From the NCBI GenBank assembly GCA_029940175.1, contig JAOZRM010000017.1:1-22173 (forward strand): a stretch of DNA of 22,173 nucleotides, given 5' to 3'. Made by a program: the position numbers and the translations under genes. Origin of the DNA: Candidatus Sabulitectum sp. GTDB lineage: Bacteria > Fermentibacterota > Fermentibacteria > Fermentibacterales > JCC-6. A model generated the notes under the pieces. It was not told the origin of the DNA and did not search any database. It saw only the letters and a list, made by a program, of their open reading frames with translations. Every line of letters starts with the position of its first letter. Positions within the stretch are counted from its first letter, which is position 1. This document shows, piece after piece, positions 15,001 through 22,173 of the stretch.

Positions 15001-16538
15001 GAGTAAGGGGTAAAATACCTCGAGTAATACGATTCAATTGATGAGACCCCGCCGTTGGGCTGGAATGTCCATGAGAAATTCTCCTGAAATGGAGAATCAC
15101 TGCCGCTCTTCTCAAAGAAGTAGAGAGAACCGGTGGAACTACCTGATACAAGTTCTTCCATGCCATCATTGTTCACATCGAAGAACAGAGGGGTTGAATA
15201 TTCTCCAACGTCGATCAGGCCGAATTCGGAACCCTCTGTAGCATCAAGCCATTCTCCGCCTGCGCTTCGGGTGAAATACCTTAAAGTTCCATCTGCTGAG
15301 CCAAAAACAAGCCCGTTCTCCCATGCAGCCGGAGCGCCTGACGGAATGGCAGGTATGCCCTGCACGGGGGCCCAGTTACCGTGGAACCAGCCATCCAGCC
15401 CTGAAAGAAAATAGACCCCGCCTTCCATTGTTCCAGCAACAAGATCGGGAAACTCATCTCCATTTACAAGAGTAACAGCAAGGTTTGGATAAGTGCCAGG
15501 CACAGGAGGAAGATTTAGAAGCACAAGAGAATCAGAGGAATGTACGCCCTCGTAAAGAATTCCATTACGGGTTCCACAGATAACAATGCTTTCCCCGTTC
15601 AGGTCAGCAACAACAGGTGAAATGTTCAGATAACCGCTGTGATTCTCAACAGTATTCAAGACCGACCACCCAGGTACAGGGGAATCATCGCCGGTTTCAG
15701 CGGAGTAGTAACACAAGCCGTTCTGCCTGGTTCCTGCAGCAAGAACAAGAAGCGAATCATCAAGCAGCAATGCAGGTGAACTGAATGCTCCGGGATTCAT
15801 GGGGAAAAAAGTCTGAGTTTCGGAAAAGAATGGCTGAAAACATGGGATATCAACTGTGCCTCTGTTTCTGAAAATAAGCACATTTCCCGCTTCTGTTCCC
15901 ACAACAAGGTCTGCAAGACCGTCCCCTTCCATGTCTCCAAGGGCTGTGCCGGTAACATTTGAAATGTCATACCCACCGGTTGTCTGAAAAGGAGATCCTC
16001 CACTGTAAAGGGTAAGTACTCCCTGATCACTGAGGAAAGACGAATCAGCTCTGCCGTCATTATCAACATCGCAGGTTTTTGTCAGCTCAACAGAACCTGT
16101 GAACTCTGCTGCTTCCACCCAGTTCGGTGCAGTAAATGCCCTAAAAGTTGAACCTGATTCCAGAACCAGATCCTCCAGACCATCTCCGTTCACATCCGCA
16201 AAGGCTGGAGCCACTGGAAACTCACTGTATACTTCCTGATAAAGCAGATCGGTAAACTTTATTGCAAGATCCGACTGCAGCCACTCTTCGCTTAGCTGAA
16301 TGGCCTGCAGGGCGGTATCCGGCAGTACCGAACTGAAACCATGCAGAGGACCCGGCGCAATGGCATTAACTGTTTCAAAATCGCCGAACTCAAGCGTCTC
16401 AGAGAACAGAGACCAGGCATAACCTCCAGGAGGGATGTTAACTGAATAGTCGTCTGCAGCTGAGACGGTACCTGCAAGCAACAGAAAGAAGGTCATACAT
16501 ATACCGGGTCTGATAACATTTCTTGATCTTGAATACAA
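12090..16538 (-). CDS. Large secreted FG-GAP / transglutaminase / Ig-like protein
   Basis: A 1482-residue exported protein. The start is set at TTG 16538 because GGGAGGG lies 6 bases upstream and a typical signal peptide follows (MYSRSRNVIRPGICM, then FFLLLAGTVSA). Upstream codons in the frame overlap the neighbouring gene. Residues about 90-480 contain FG-GAP/VCBS propeller repeats with calcium-loop pieces: DVNGDGLEDL near 115, DVDNDGRADS near 157, DMEGDGLADL near 202, VNGDEFPDL near 358, DVNNDGMEEL near 454. Next comes a transglutaminase-like thiol domain with a Cys-His-Asp set: Cys730 in YGSCGEQS, His758 in GEDHQWNQ, Asp775 in NHWDVNYG. A carboxypeptidase-regulatory-like fold follows (VDILVTDPSGQPVEGA, near 840), then Ig-like domains to the C-terminus. 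It could cleave or cross-link surface protein or peptidoglycan. The catalytic role is inferred. No sorting signal is recognised at the end. It follows a smaller exported protein by 41 bases on the same strand. Confidence 0.85.
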   Translation of the reverse strand: MYSRSRNVIRPGICMTFFLLLAGTVSAADDYSVNIPPGGYAWSLFSETLEFGDFETVNAIAPGPLHGFSSVLPDTALQAIQLSEEWLQSDLAIKFTDLLYQEVYSEFPVAPAFADVNGDGLEDLVLESGSTFRAFTAPNWVEAAEFTGSVELTKTCDVDNDGRADSSFLSDQGVLTLYSGGSPFQTTGGYDISNVTGTALGDMEGDGLADLVVGTEAGNVLIFRNRGTVDIPCFQPFFSETQTFFPMNPGAFSSPALLLDDSLLVLAAGTRQNGLCYYSAETGDDSPVPGWSVLNTVENHSGYLNISPVVADLNGESIVICGTRNGILYEGVHSSDSLVLLNLPPVPGTYPNLAVTLVNGDEFPDLVAGTMEGGVYFLSGLDGWFHGNWAPVQGIPAIPSGAPAAWENGLVFGSADGTLRYFTRSAGGEWLDATEGSEFGLIDVGEYSTPLFFDVNNDGMEELVSGSSTGSLYFFEKSGSDSPFQENFSWTFQPNGGVSSIESYYSRYFTPYSVFCSPSGLSDVNSFAGEIINAHPGYRDEIAFCIANTPVDILRVMEDNGHADIFNLNAENLYDAAEGLSYVRLVDTEDGTSCELKTVDGWFEISRENYYRFVVHPRILFEVPGRIDATYWNSPWDSLAMSEREYLNYETDSLFGHSPDHVFWRQFIPSDSIRGRTLEQRMIEADTYEEAVVTLCNFQSHSQPGGMMSFGYQTNDLQPMTIYGKAYGSCGEQSILQTALCRAFFVPAYVVGCRGEDHQWNQYLDPASGKWNHWDVNYGISGIGGVWISGEGVDHEGKTISTISAFGPAGRVWSVTGDVLVPGGSGYMEGDSGYTRTATVDILVTDPSGQPVEGAMVLVKSHWNNANAITVFDYTDRAGLCVFDLGWEPNGGYTIDVISAYGSAGSMNIGFNEDNHYSVNYTVPYNIPQRQEISLVDSGSAGIPVVEKFYPVPYFTGSLYSIDSDENEDFVRNTDWVPWREMESTGTVFYMNGENFRSYRNGRSCNAAGYPFIPDEGDSCYAVLDNRNSMFTWIEYEVPHLMNLQAGNQPFSLENHTEDRVPVAGSGFNDNSFEFNQNGVHWINSYPDFEIHQDDPDDPLSSDLVIGPFKIPSGERSLSIGTSSDTANLDLDLFLFVDRNGNRAVDGMEELLTSSTSATSSEIVFITEPDTSAAYWIYLHGWQVEENSGLIHLGLSFQPDMITAHSLSPMGYQMILPQQFTFATVDSFSQGDIYLKSGETVIYPGKQEELWYFETDSPSNFFADGSVDLYLSNGELIESLQWNFSLDSIPPVFCIHSDGIDHRTMQGVIEVECEDDSLSGIQGVTITVDSLETVPMVLLGDSIWNCTLDFLPFSGETVSLEVCVVDSAGNETTENFQMSTVTRPEVVFSSIYPAETGTVYDHTPVLQVFADIENAVPGWTAEATVHGQVLEPLIDGEIIQFFVKEFLPDGEHRAKIQILAPDGEITGEYRWTFTVGTMSSTI

Positions 16539-16544
16539 ATTTAG

Positions 16545-16551
16545 CCCTCCC
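16545..16551 (-). promoter_or_regulatory. Ribosome binding site that selects a TTG start
   Basis: Read on the minus strand, GGGAGGG lies 6 bases before TTG 16538. No comparable site precedes the later ATG of the same frame (the Met inside the signal sequence), and the TTG gives the signal peptide its basic N-terminal region. This decides the start of the 1482-residue protein. Confidence 0.65.
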
Positions 16552-16579
16552 GGCTGTTTAACCAAGCAAGAGTCCACTG

Positions 16580-17323
16580 TCAAAATGGCTGTGGTATACC
16601 TTCTCCTGCAAATCTTAGATACCACCTGTGATCGAGTTGAACAAAAACGGCATATGGAATTGACCATTCCACCCGATTGTTCATAAGAAGCACGTACTCC
16701 AGCTGGGATTCAGTGTAGCCCATCTCTTCAAGCCAGGGCTGGGGTCTTATCAGAACATACTCTGCAGCAATACCTGGAATGATCAGATCAATATCACTGT
16801 GATTACCTGAGCATATCTTATCCCGGACGGTTCTAGAGATCCTGGCTGTAACCATCTCAGCTTCTCCTGCATTGGCAAACGGCGCAAGGAACGCTGTACC
16901 AACAGTGTAGTCAGTGAGATCATAATCTATAACCATGTCTATTTTTTCACTGGATTCCTCGTCTGCCGGGATCAGATCATCCGGCAGCTGCCAGTCTTCA
17001 GGCCACCCGGAAAACAAAAACCATCCAAGTTGTCCAACAAAAACAGTAACATCTGTTGCTCCCGGGGCAAAGCATGCGTAGTAGTCGCCGTTTCCAAGAC
17101 TACGGATCTCATCTATATCCAGGTGAAACCCGGAAAAATCTGCTCCGCCACCGATTTCAAGACCGTATATAGGATGAACAAGATCTGCCAGAAGATTTTC
17201 ATCCTCTGCTTCAACTGCTTCCGCAAACAAAGTGGCAAGAATCTCCGGAGTCTCTGCTCCGAATTCAACAACCTCCGGAGTCATACACAAAACGGAAAAC
17301 AGAGTCACTGCTGCTAAATACAT
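16580..17323 (-). CDS. Exported protein of unknown function
   Basis: About 247 residues with a hydrophobic N-terminus (MYLAAVTLFSVLCM) that acts as a signal or anchor. Two in-frame ATG codons are 12 bases apart (17335 and 17323). GGAGG ends 5 bases before the second and overlaps the first, so the second is preferred. The mature part is acidic (AEAVEAEDENLLADLVHP) and contains strand-rich pieces such as WFLFSGWPEDW, YAVFVQLDHRWYLRFAGEGIPQPF-like C-terminal sequence (given in part: HRWYLRFAGEG) and a central region ending TARISRTVRDKIC. The first part (ETPEILATLFAEAVEAED to HPIYGLEIGGG) looks like the start of an NTF2-like or lumazine-binding-type exported domain, but this is only a resemblance. 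It lies directly upstream of the large transglutaminase-like protein and is probably in the same transcript. Confidence 0.75.
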   Translation of the reverse strand: MYLAAVTLFSVLCMTPEVVEFGAETPEILATLFAEAVEAEDENLLADLVHPIYGLEIGGGADFSGFHLDIDEIRSLGNGDYYACFAPGATDVTVFVGQLGWFLFSGWPEDWQLPDDLIPADEESSEKIDMVIDYDLTDYTVGTAFLAPFANAGEAEMVTARISRTVRDKICSGNHSDIDLIIPGIAAEYVLIRPQPWLEEMGYTESQLEYVLLMNNRVEWSIPYAVFVQLDHRWYLRFAGEGIPQPF

Positions 17324-17380
17324 CAAAACCTCCATGAACCAGAGTTTCCTGCCCGTCAGTCATGCCTAAACATTGTCATG

Positions 17381-17410
17381 TTGTAAAGCAGCCACAAGCA
17401 CTGCTATATT
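17381..17410 (+). promoter_or_regulatory. Possible promoter for the lipoprotein and M16 peptidase genes
   Basis: TTGTAA (17381-17386) and TATATT (17405-17410, five of six matches) are 18 bases apart. The leader to the ATG at 17495 would be about 78 bases. It contains a small imperfect hairpin (arms CAACGGCTC at 17421-17429 and GAGCC-T-GTTG at 17438-17447) of unknown role. Confidence 0.4.
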
Positions 17411-17494
17411 GCCTCAAGAGCAACGGCTCCTTCCCATGAGCCTGTTGCACTTCTGTAGAAATTTCTCAACACTGAAAAAGGAATTGGAGACAAA

Positions 17495-18142
17495 ATGAAA
17501 TTACTCATGTTATTAGCCGGTGCTCTACTCATTCTCGCCTGTGGCGCAGACAATTCAGATGAAGTTCTTCCCATCACTGAATCAGATGCAGATGTCGCAG
17601 TTGAAGTTGTGGTTGATGATGAAATTGAAATTGAAATCGAACCGGAGACAGAAGAGGAAGTAGAGATAGTGGTAGAGGTAGACTCGCTGTACCTGCTTGA
17701 AAACGGCAGTGCCGGGTTGTTCTCTATCTACATGACCAGAGATGAGATAGAAGAAGCTGCTGCAAACTACGACAACCTTGTTGTTGAGGAAATTGACCTG
17801 ATGGCAGAAGGTATGGCTACTCCGGCAGTTGCTCTGACCTTTGAGTCTGCAGGAGCCATTCTCCTGGAGTTAACCGAAGACGGAGAATCTGTTTTCAGAA
17901 TTTTTATCCGGTCAAATCTTTTTGTAACCGAAGCCGGGATCAGCATCGATTCATTCTTTGGTGATCTTGTCACCAGTTATGAAGTAAATGATGTAGTATG
18001 GGGTGCCGAAGGAGATCCTGTGGCTATAGTTCAGGAAATTGGCATGTCATTTATTCTCAGTCCAGGAGACTGGTGGCAGCAGGGTGATGTAGTTGGTGAG
18101 ATTCCCGCAGATGCCGGACTTAAAGCGATAATTCTCTGGTAA
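17495..18142 (+). CDS. Acidic lipoprotein of unknown function
   Basis: A 215-residue protein with a lipoprotein signal: MKLLMLLAGALLILACG, lipobox ILAC with Cys16 as the lipidated residue. Residues about 20-63 are a strongly acidic low-complexity tether rich in alternating Glu/Asp and Val/Ile (EIEIEIEPETEEEVEIVVEV). The rest is a compact mixed domain with FSIYMTRDEIEEAAANY, VFRIFIRSN, ISIDSFFGDL and PGDWWQQGD. That pattern would suit a small periplasmic ligand or stability domain, but I cannot name a family. GGAGA precedes the ATG at a spacing of 5 to 6. It is 22 bases upstream of an M16 peptidase on the same strand and is probably co-transcribed. The acidic tether may bind cations or keep the domain away from the membrane; this is inference. 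Confidence 0.8.
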   Translation: MKLLMLLAGALLILACGADNSDEVLPITESDADVAVEVVVDDEIEIEIEPETEEEVEIVVEVDSLYLLENGSAGLFSIYMTRDEIEEAAANYDNLVVEEIDLMAEGMATPAVALTFESAGAILLELTEDGESVFRIFIRSNLFVTEAGISIDSFFGDLVTSYEVNDVVWGAEGDPVAIVQEIGMSFILSPGDWWQQGDVVGEIPADAGLKAIILW

Positions 18143-18164
18143 TTTTTACAAGAAAGGATCTCAG

Positions 18165-20840
18165 GTGAAGTACTTATTCCTGCTTACACTTCTGCTGATG
18201 GTGCCGGTCTCAGCCTTTGCAGAGGCTGATGTAATCACTCTTGATAACGGTCTCCAGGTCATTCTCGAGGAAATGCATTTCTCCCCGACTGTCATGGTTC
18301 TGGTTCAATACCAGGTGGGCGCCAGAAATGAAACTGCTGAGATTTCAGGTATCAGTCATTTCACCGAGCACATGATGTTCAATGGTACACCGGATATGCC
18401 TGGTGGAAGGTTCTGGCAGCTTGTTCAGAAAAACGGCGGAGAGGCCAACGGAGGAACCGGCACCAACCAAACCACCTACTACATCTACTTCCCTGCAGCA
18501 AAGCTGGAAGAAGCTCTTCGTATGGAATCTGATAGAATGCATAACTGCTTCATGGACTCAGCGGCCATCGCTCAGGAGATCGGCGTAGTAATGGACGAAT
18601 GGCGACTCTCTGAAGATTCTCCGGACAGAGCCATTTACTACAAAGCCAATGAGAACTTTTACGGTGACCACCCGCTTTCAAGGACGGTGCTGGGAACCAG
18701 CGAGAGCATTGCTGCGTTTAACAAGGAATCAGTCACAGATTACTATGAAACCTATTACAGACCATCCAACGCTATTCTAACCGTGATCGGTGATTTTGAA
18801 AGCGAAGAAGCACTGGCTCTTATTGAAGAGTATTTCGGTACAATTCCATCTGGTGCTGCTCCTGTAAACAATGTTCCGGAGATCACAGAGTGGGATTTCC
18901 CGAGCCGGGTTGATTTTGACTTTCCAGCAGAGTCAGACAGATTTCTGCTGCACTTCCAGGGCTGCGAGATAACCAGCCCGGATATTCCAGCACTGATGCT
19001 TTTAAGCAGATACTTCAGCAGCAACAGAATTGGCTGGATCGAGAACAATCTTGTGAATACCGGAGCCTTAACAACCGGATATGCTTCCTCCCCAAACGGT
19101 CTGGACTGCAATCCTTTTTCTTTCATCGGTACTGTTCAGGAGGAAGCCTCAACAGACAGTGTGATTGAATTACTCACCGCAGAAGCTTACAGACTGGCCG
19201 AGGAACCAATAGATAATGAGCAGCTTTCTCTGTTGAAGAATTTTCTTCTGGGCAGAGAAGTAATGAGTACAAATACTCCAAAAAGCCAGGCATACAGGCT
19301 TACGTACAATCTGTCTCTTTACGGTGATGTACATGCATATGATACTCTTCTTGATGAAATAGCGGCACTTACCCCTGAAGAGGTTCAGGAAGTGGCATCC
19401 AGATATTTTACAGAAGAACGATTGATGACAACTGTGCTGCACGCCACTGAAGGCGGAGCCATGGCAAGAAACACTTCTTCCCAGGGAACAACCCAGGTAG
19501 ATGTTCCGGAAATCACAGACTGGAGCGCTCTTGAGCTTGATGCAGAGGAATTTGTTCTGCCAGAGCATTCAGTATCAGAGGGCACCGAGCGTTTTGAGTT
19601 AAGTAATGGAATGGTTCTTCTTGTGAAGGAAGATCACAGCTTCCCCATTGTGGAGATGATGATCACTGTTCCCATGAGCGACAGACAGGCTTCCGCCCGG
19701 AAAGCCGGAATAAGCGGCATTACATCAGAGCTTATGCTCAGAGGCACAGAGGAACTGGACTTCGCAGCATTTCATTCAAGACTTGCCGAAACTGGTTCAA
19801 GCACATGGCTTTCTTCAGGAACCAAGTACACCCTTGGAAATGTATATGGAAGCAGCAGCCACCTGGATACGTATTTCACATCTCTCTCCGAATTGTTGAT
19901 AAAGCCAGCTCTCCTTGAGGAAGATTTCGTCAGCGTTAGAGATCGAGCTCTGGGAATGCACATGAATCAGAGAGAACAGCCCTTTTATGCTTTTTTCACA
20001 GGCATGGACAAAATTCTTCTTACAGAATCCACCTGTAGAACTGCAGACAGCACCACTCTCTCAAACATCACACATTCTGAAACAGTAGACTGGTGGAAAA
20101 CATGTGTAAGACCTCAAGGCTCTGTTCTGGCAATTGTTGGAGACATCACCCCGGAACATGCTCTTCAACTTACAGAGGAATACTTTGGATCATGGCAGAA
20201 TCCGGATTCCCCCTTGCCGGAACTCGTTGAGTATCAGTTCAACGAAGTAGCAGGTGATACTGTTGTTACCACCATGCCCGGGAAAATTCAGGTTGCAGGA
20301 GCAGTAGGCTGCAGGGGGCCGTCATTCCTCGCCGACGATTATGCGGCCTTCTCCACAATGAACAGGATTCTTGGTGGTGGAATTGGTTCCAGACTGGGGC
20401 AGAACATAAGAGAGACCCAGGGGCTTGCATACATCACTGGAAGCATGATTGACGGAACAACCAACAGCTTCTCCACGGGATCAAGATTCATTGCCTACCT
20501 GTCCACGGGAGCAGACATGACTGTTAGAGCCATTGATGCAATGGTTGAGGAATGTGAGTTAATTGCCCGGGCAGGAGTCAGACCGGAAGAACTTCTTCTT
20601 GAACAGTCAAGAGGATTAGGTCGTCATGCCCTGTCATCGGATGATTACGATTCTGTGGCAAGATATCTTGCAATTACAGAATTCCAGGGTCTTCCACTTA
20701 CGTACGACATAGACAAGCTGGAATCAGTTCTTTCCCTTGATATCAGTGACATTCAGCAGGTTGCAGAGAAATACTTCACCGGCAAGTGGTTTGTATCTGT
20801 TGCAGGGGGAGTGGACCAGAACATGGAACCTCTGGAATAA
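18165..20840 (+). CDS. Exported M16 zinc peptidase, tandem-domain
   Basis: An 891-residue inverzincin peptidase. The start is GTG 18165 with AAAGGA 7 bases upstream. The signal peptide is MKYLFLLTLLLMVPVSAFAEA. The first half (residues about 22-440) is the active M16 unit. It has the HXXEH motif HFTEH with His65, Glu68 (general base) and His69, and the third zinc ligand in VVMDEWRL, Glu145, with Glu138 7 residues earlier as in pitrilysin. The second half (about 470-885) repeats the fold but its corresponding site reads GITSELMLRG, so it has no zinc motif and forms the other side of the closing clamshell; the family segment TQGLAYITGS is present. Such two-domain M16 proteins of about 900 residues degrade peptides in the periplasm or outside the cell. 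It follows the acidic lipoprotein by 22 bases and ends at a strong terminator. Confidence 0.94.
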   Translation: MKYLFLLTLLLMVPVSAFAEADVITLDNGLQVILEEMHFSPTVMVLVQYQVGARNETAEISGISHFTEHMMFNGTPDMPGGRFWQLVQKNGGEANGGTGTNQTTYYIYFPAAKLEEALRMESDRMHNCFMDSAAIAQEIGVVMDEWRLSEDSPDRAIYYKANENFYGDHPLSRTVLGTSESIAAFNKESVTDYYETYYRPSNAILTVIGDFESEEALALIEEYFGTIPSGAAPVNNVPEITEWDFPSRVDFDFPAESDRFLLHFQGCEITSPDIPALMLLSRYFSSNRIGWIENNLVNTGALTTGYASSPNGLDCNPFSFIGTVQEEASTDSVIELLTAEAYRLAEEPIDNEQLSLLKNFLLGREVMSTNTPKSQAYRLTYNLSLYGDVHAYDTLLDEIAALTPEEVQEVASRYFTEERLMTTVLHATEGGAMARNTSSQGTTQVDVPEITDWSALELDAEEFVLPEHSVSEGTERFELSNGMVLLVKEDHSFPIVEMMITVPMSDRQASARKAGISGITSELMLRGTEELDFAAFHSRLAETGSSTWLSSGTKYTLGNVYGSSSHLDTYFTSLSELLIKPALLEEDFVSVRDRALGMHMNQREQPFYAFFTGMDKILLTESTCRTADSTTLSNITHSETVDWWKTCVRPQGSVLAIVGDITPEHALQLTEEYFGSWQNPDSPLPELVEYQFNEVAGDTVVTTMPGKIQVAGAVGCRGPSFLADDYAAFSTMNRILGGGIGSRLGQNIRETQGLAYITGSMIDGTTNSFSTGSRFIAYLSTGADMTVRAIDAMVEECELIARAGVRPEELLLEQSRGLGRHALSSDDYDSVARYLAITEFQGLPLTYDIDKLESVLSLDISDIQQVAEKYFTGKWFVSVAGGVDQNMEPLE

Positions 20841-20859
20841 AAACACACATAACACAGGG

Positions 20860-20893
20860 CAGCACCGTGGTCAGACTGCGGTGCTGTTTTTTT
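20860..20893 (+). terminator. Rho-independent terminator after the M16 peptidase gene
   Basis: A perfect 8-base-pair stem (CAGCACCG at 20860-20867 with CGGTGCTG at 20879-20886) with an 11-base loop is followed by seven T residues. It lies 20 bases after the stop codon. On the minus strand a T run comes only about 14 bases after the stem, so any effect on the convergent gene would be weaker. Confidence 0.9.
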
Positions 20894-20928
20894 GTGGGCA
20901 GCTAAGAAGAATATCCTGTGAACTAATG

Positions 20929-21312
20929 TTAAAACAGAGAAGGAAGCTTCACGCTTACTTCGTTGCTCCAGGTAGTACCGCCGCCCTCGTTGGCAACCTT
21001 TAGAGCATAGTACCATAGACTGCCGGGAGTGAGATCTACATCATCGTAACTTGTTGTATTCCTGTCCTCTACCACAATAAGTACTGTTGCAGAACTTGCA
21101 TTGCTCCGTATATCAGGTGAGGAAGAGCGGTAAAGTGTGTAGCTTGCGAAATCTGCATCCGGAACTGCTGTCCAGCCCAGCTCTGCAGTGGTGGAACTAC
21201 TGGCAATTCCGGTGAGAGCAGAGGTAGAAGGATTATTCGGTCCAAAGGGGTTATCAGGTCCACAAGCTGCAATCAGAGCTACTATCGCGGCAAAGAGAAC
21301 AAGTCGTTTCAT
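20929..21312 (-). CDS. Fibronectin type III lipoprotein
   Basis: A 127-residue protein with a lipoprotein signal (MKRLVLFAAIVALIAACG; lipobox IAAC, Cys17), followed by a Pro/Asn-rich linker (PDNPFGPNNPS). A single fibronectin type III domain covers residues about 33-124. Hallmarks are TAELGWTAVPDADFASYTLYR, in parts: LGWTAVPDADFASY, YRSSSPDI, TTSYDDVDLTPGSLWYY and ALKVANEGG with WSNEVSVKL. The fold is a protein-binding or spacer module on the cell surface. AAGGGG lies just upstream of the ATG. It begins 25 bases after the stop of the upstream gene, which also carries a fibronectin type III domain with the same WSNEAT-like end, so the two may be related and expressed together. No enzymatic domain is present. 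Confidence 0.85.
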   Translation of the reverse strand: MKRLVLFAAIVALIAACGPDNPFGPNNPSTSALTGIASSSTTAELGWTAVPDADFASYTLYRSSSPDIRSNASSATVLIVVEDRNTTSYDDVDLTPGSLWYYALKVANEGGGTTWSNEVSVKLPSLF

Positions 21313-21337
21313 GACAACCCCTTTGAGTTAACTATTA

Positions 21338-22173
21338 CTACTCTGTTATATCGCTTTCGTTTCTTGGCTCGATTTTGTAATCATCATAACTATACAATAC
21401 CACGCCAATTATCTCGCTGAATTCATCTCCAAGTGACACGGTATAACCGTATATCCCCATATCATCAACCATGGCATCGCCGGACCCATCGTCAACCAAC
21501 CAGTCTCCATGTCCCATATCTTCGTTGGTAACTGTCACATCTGAAAGAACAGCTAGAACACCCTCCCACTTCTCCTGTGACATCTCACCAGTACTCAATT
21601 CTACTGGAGAAGGAATCGAGTGATCGGGATCATCAAAGTCAACAGACAGAACTATTACTTCAGTAACCTTGCTTGCCCAAACACCGTTCATGTCAAATTC
21701 GCTCACATAACCGGAGACAACAACACTGTCACCCCGCTCAAGATTGTCCAGTACTCCGTCATAGCCATAAAGAAGAAGCCCGCTCCACTCACCACCGGTA
21801 GCGTCCTGGATAACCGCATACTGAGCAGTTCCTGAACCGGCATAGTACTCATCTCCGCCTACTGTAACAATTCCCGTAACCGTTACATCTTCACCATCAT
21901 AGGGAGATTCATCTACCTGGCCCTGTATCTGGTAACAAGAAAGAACATTGCCGCCACCACCGCTACCGGAGTCCGGTGTGGTTATTGTGGCCTCGTTGCT
22001 CCAGGCTGTGAGCTGTGAGCTGTCAACAGTCTGGATGGCGTAGTAGTAAGGAGTGTTCCATCCGAGATCATTGTCTGCATGGGTAAGTGTTCCCAGATCG
22101 GTAATGGTTGCCACAAGTGTAGCTCCCGAGGGGTTTGCTGCGATACCGGAAGTCTCGGAACGGTAAACAACAT
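21338..22173 (-). CDS. Fibronectin type III / OB-fold exported protein, partial (5' end outside window)
   Basis: The minus-strand frame is open to the edge, so at least 278 C-terminal residues are visible and the start lies beyond 22173. The first about 65 visible residues are the end of a fibronectin type III domain (VVYRSETSG, GWNTPYYYAIQTVDSS, AWSNEATITTPD). A Gly-rich linker (GSGGGG) follows. The rest resembles tandem OB-fold units as found in secreted nuclease-associated proteins: YDGEDVTVTGIVTVGGDEYY, in parts YDGEDVTVTGIVT, AQYAVIQDATGGEWSGLLLY, RGDSVVVSGYVSEFDMNG, then VLSDVTVTNEDM and SEIIGVVLYSYDDYKIEPRN. This pattern is typical of bacterial extracellular OB folds often next to endonucleases or lamin-tail domains. 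No nuclease domain is visible. The next gene starts 25 bases downstream. Probably a surface-exposed protein. Confidence 0.8.
   Translation of the reverse strand, partial: VVYRSETSGIAANPSGATLVATITDLGTLTHADNDLGWNTPYYYAIQTVDSSQLTAWSNEATITTPDSGSGGGGNVLSCYQIQGQVDESPYDGEDVTVTGIVTVGGDEYYAGSGTAQYAVIQDATGGEWSGLLLYGYDGVLDNLERGDSVVVSGYVSEFDMNGVWASKVTEVIVLSVDFDDPDHSIPSPVELSTGEMSQEKWEGVLAVLSDVTVTNEDMGHGDWLVDDGSGDAMVDDMGIYGYTVSLGDEFSEIIGVVLYSYDDYKIEPRNESDITE

Noticed and set aside
16539..16667. N-terminal extension of the 1482-residue protein by 43 residues
   Set aside because: It would overlap the neighbouring gene, bury the signal peptide, and has no ribosome binding site; TTG 16538 has both.

Overview
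The window carries about 16 protein genes at moderate GC with short spacers. It reads as a chromosomal segment of a free-living diderm bacterium with an outer membrane. The evidence is the number of secreted proteins with Sec or lipoprotein signals, at least three probable outer-membrane beta-barrel proteins, FG-GAP/VCBS, lamin-tail and fibronectin-III surface domains, and good Shine-Dalgarno sites. The mixture resembles uncultured FCB-type lineages (for example Fermentibacterota or Latescibacterota). That placement is inference from gene style, not from a marker gene. No rRNA, tRNA, CRISPR array or insertion sequence was seen.

Layout. Positions 1-824 hold the 3' end of an unrecognised gene. 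Positions 889-3927 form a metabolic block: 4-alpha-glucanotransferase (malQ), behind a near-consensus promoter and a strong leader hairpin, then a TrpB2-type tryptophan synthase beta chain closed by a terminator. A secreted lamin-tail-domain protein follows (3996-4589). On the minus strand, 7744 to 4740 is a compact three-gene operon: a beta-barrel protein ending in a ComEA-like helix-hairpin-helix domain, a second beta-barrel protein overlapping it by 4 bases, and a ComEB-like dCMP deaminase. Divergent from it run a YjbH-like outer-membrane protein, a RecJ-like DHH phosphoesterase and a sugar-nucleotide epimerase (7873-11327).

Positions 11335-11955 hold a toxin-antitoxin module whose BrnT-like toxin gene is broken by three -1 frameshifts and a stop codon, while the CopG-type antitoxin remains intact. 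Positions 12090-17323 (minus) encode a 1482-residue secreted FG-GAP/transglutaminase/Ig-like protein and a smaller exported protein. On the plus strand follow an acidic lipoprotein and an M16 zinc peptidase with a strong terminator (17495-20893). The right end (minus) has a fibronectin-III lipoprotein behind a fibronectin-III/OB-fold exported protein that runs off the window.

The most interesting element is the 4740-7744 operon. It repeats the comEA-comEB order of Gram-positive competence operons, but the DNA-binding domain is attached to an outer-membrane-type barrel and followed by a second barrel. This suggests a DNA-binding or DNA-uptake system of a diderm. The degraded toxin with a surviving antitoxin is the second most notable item.
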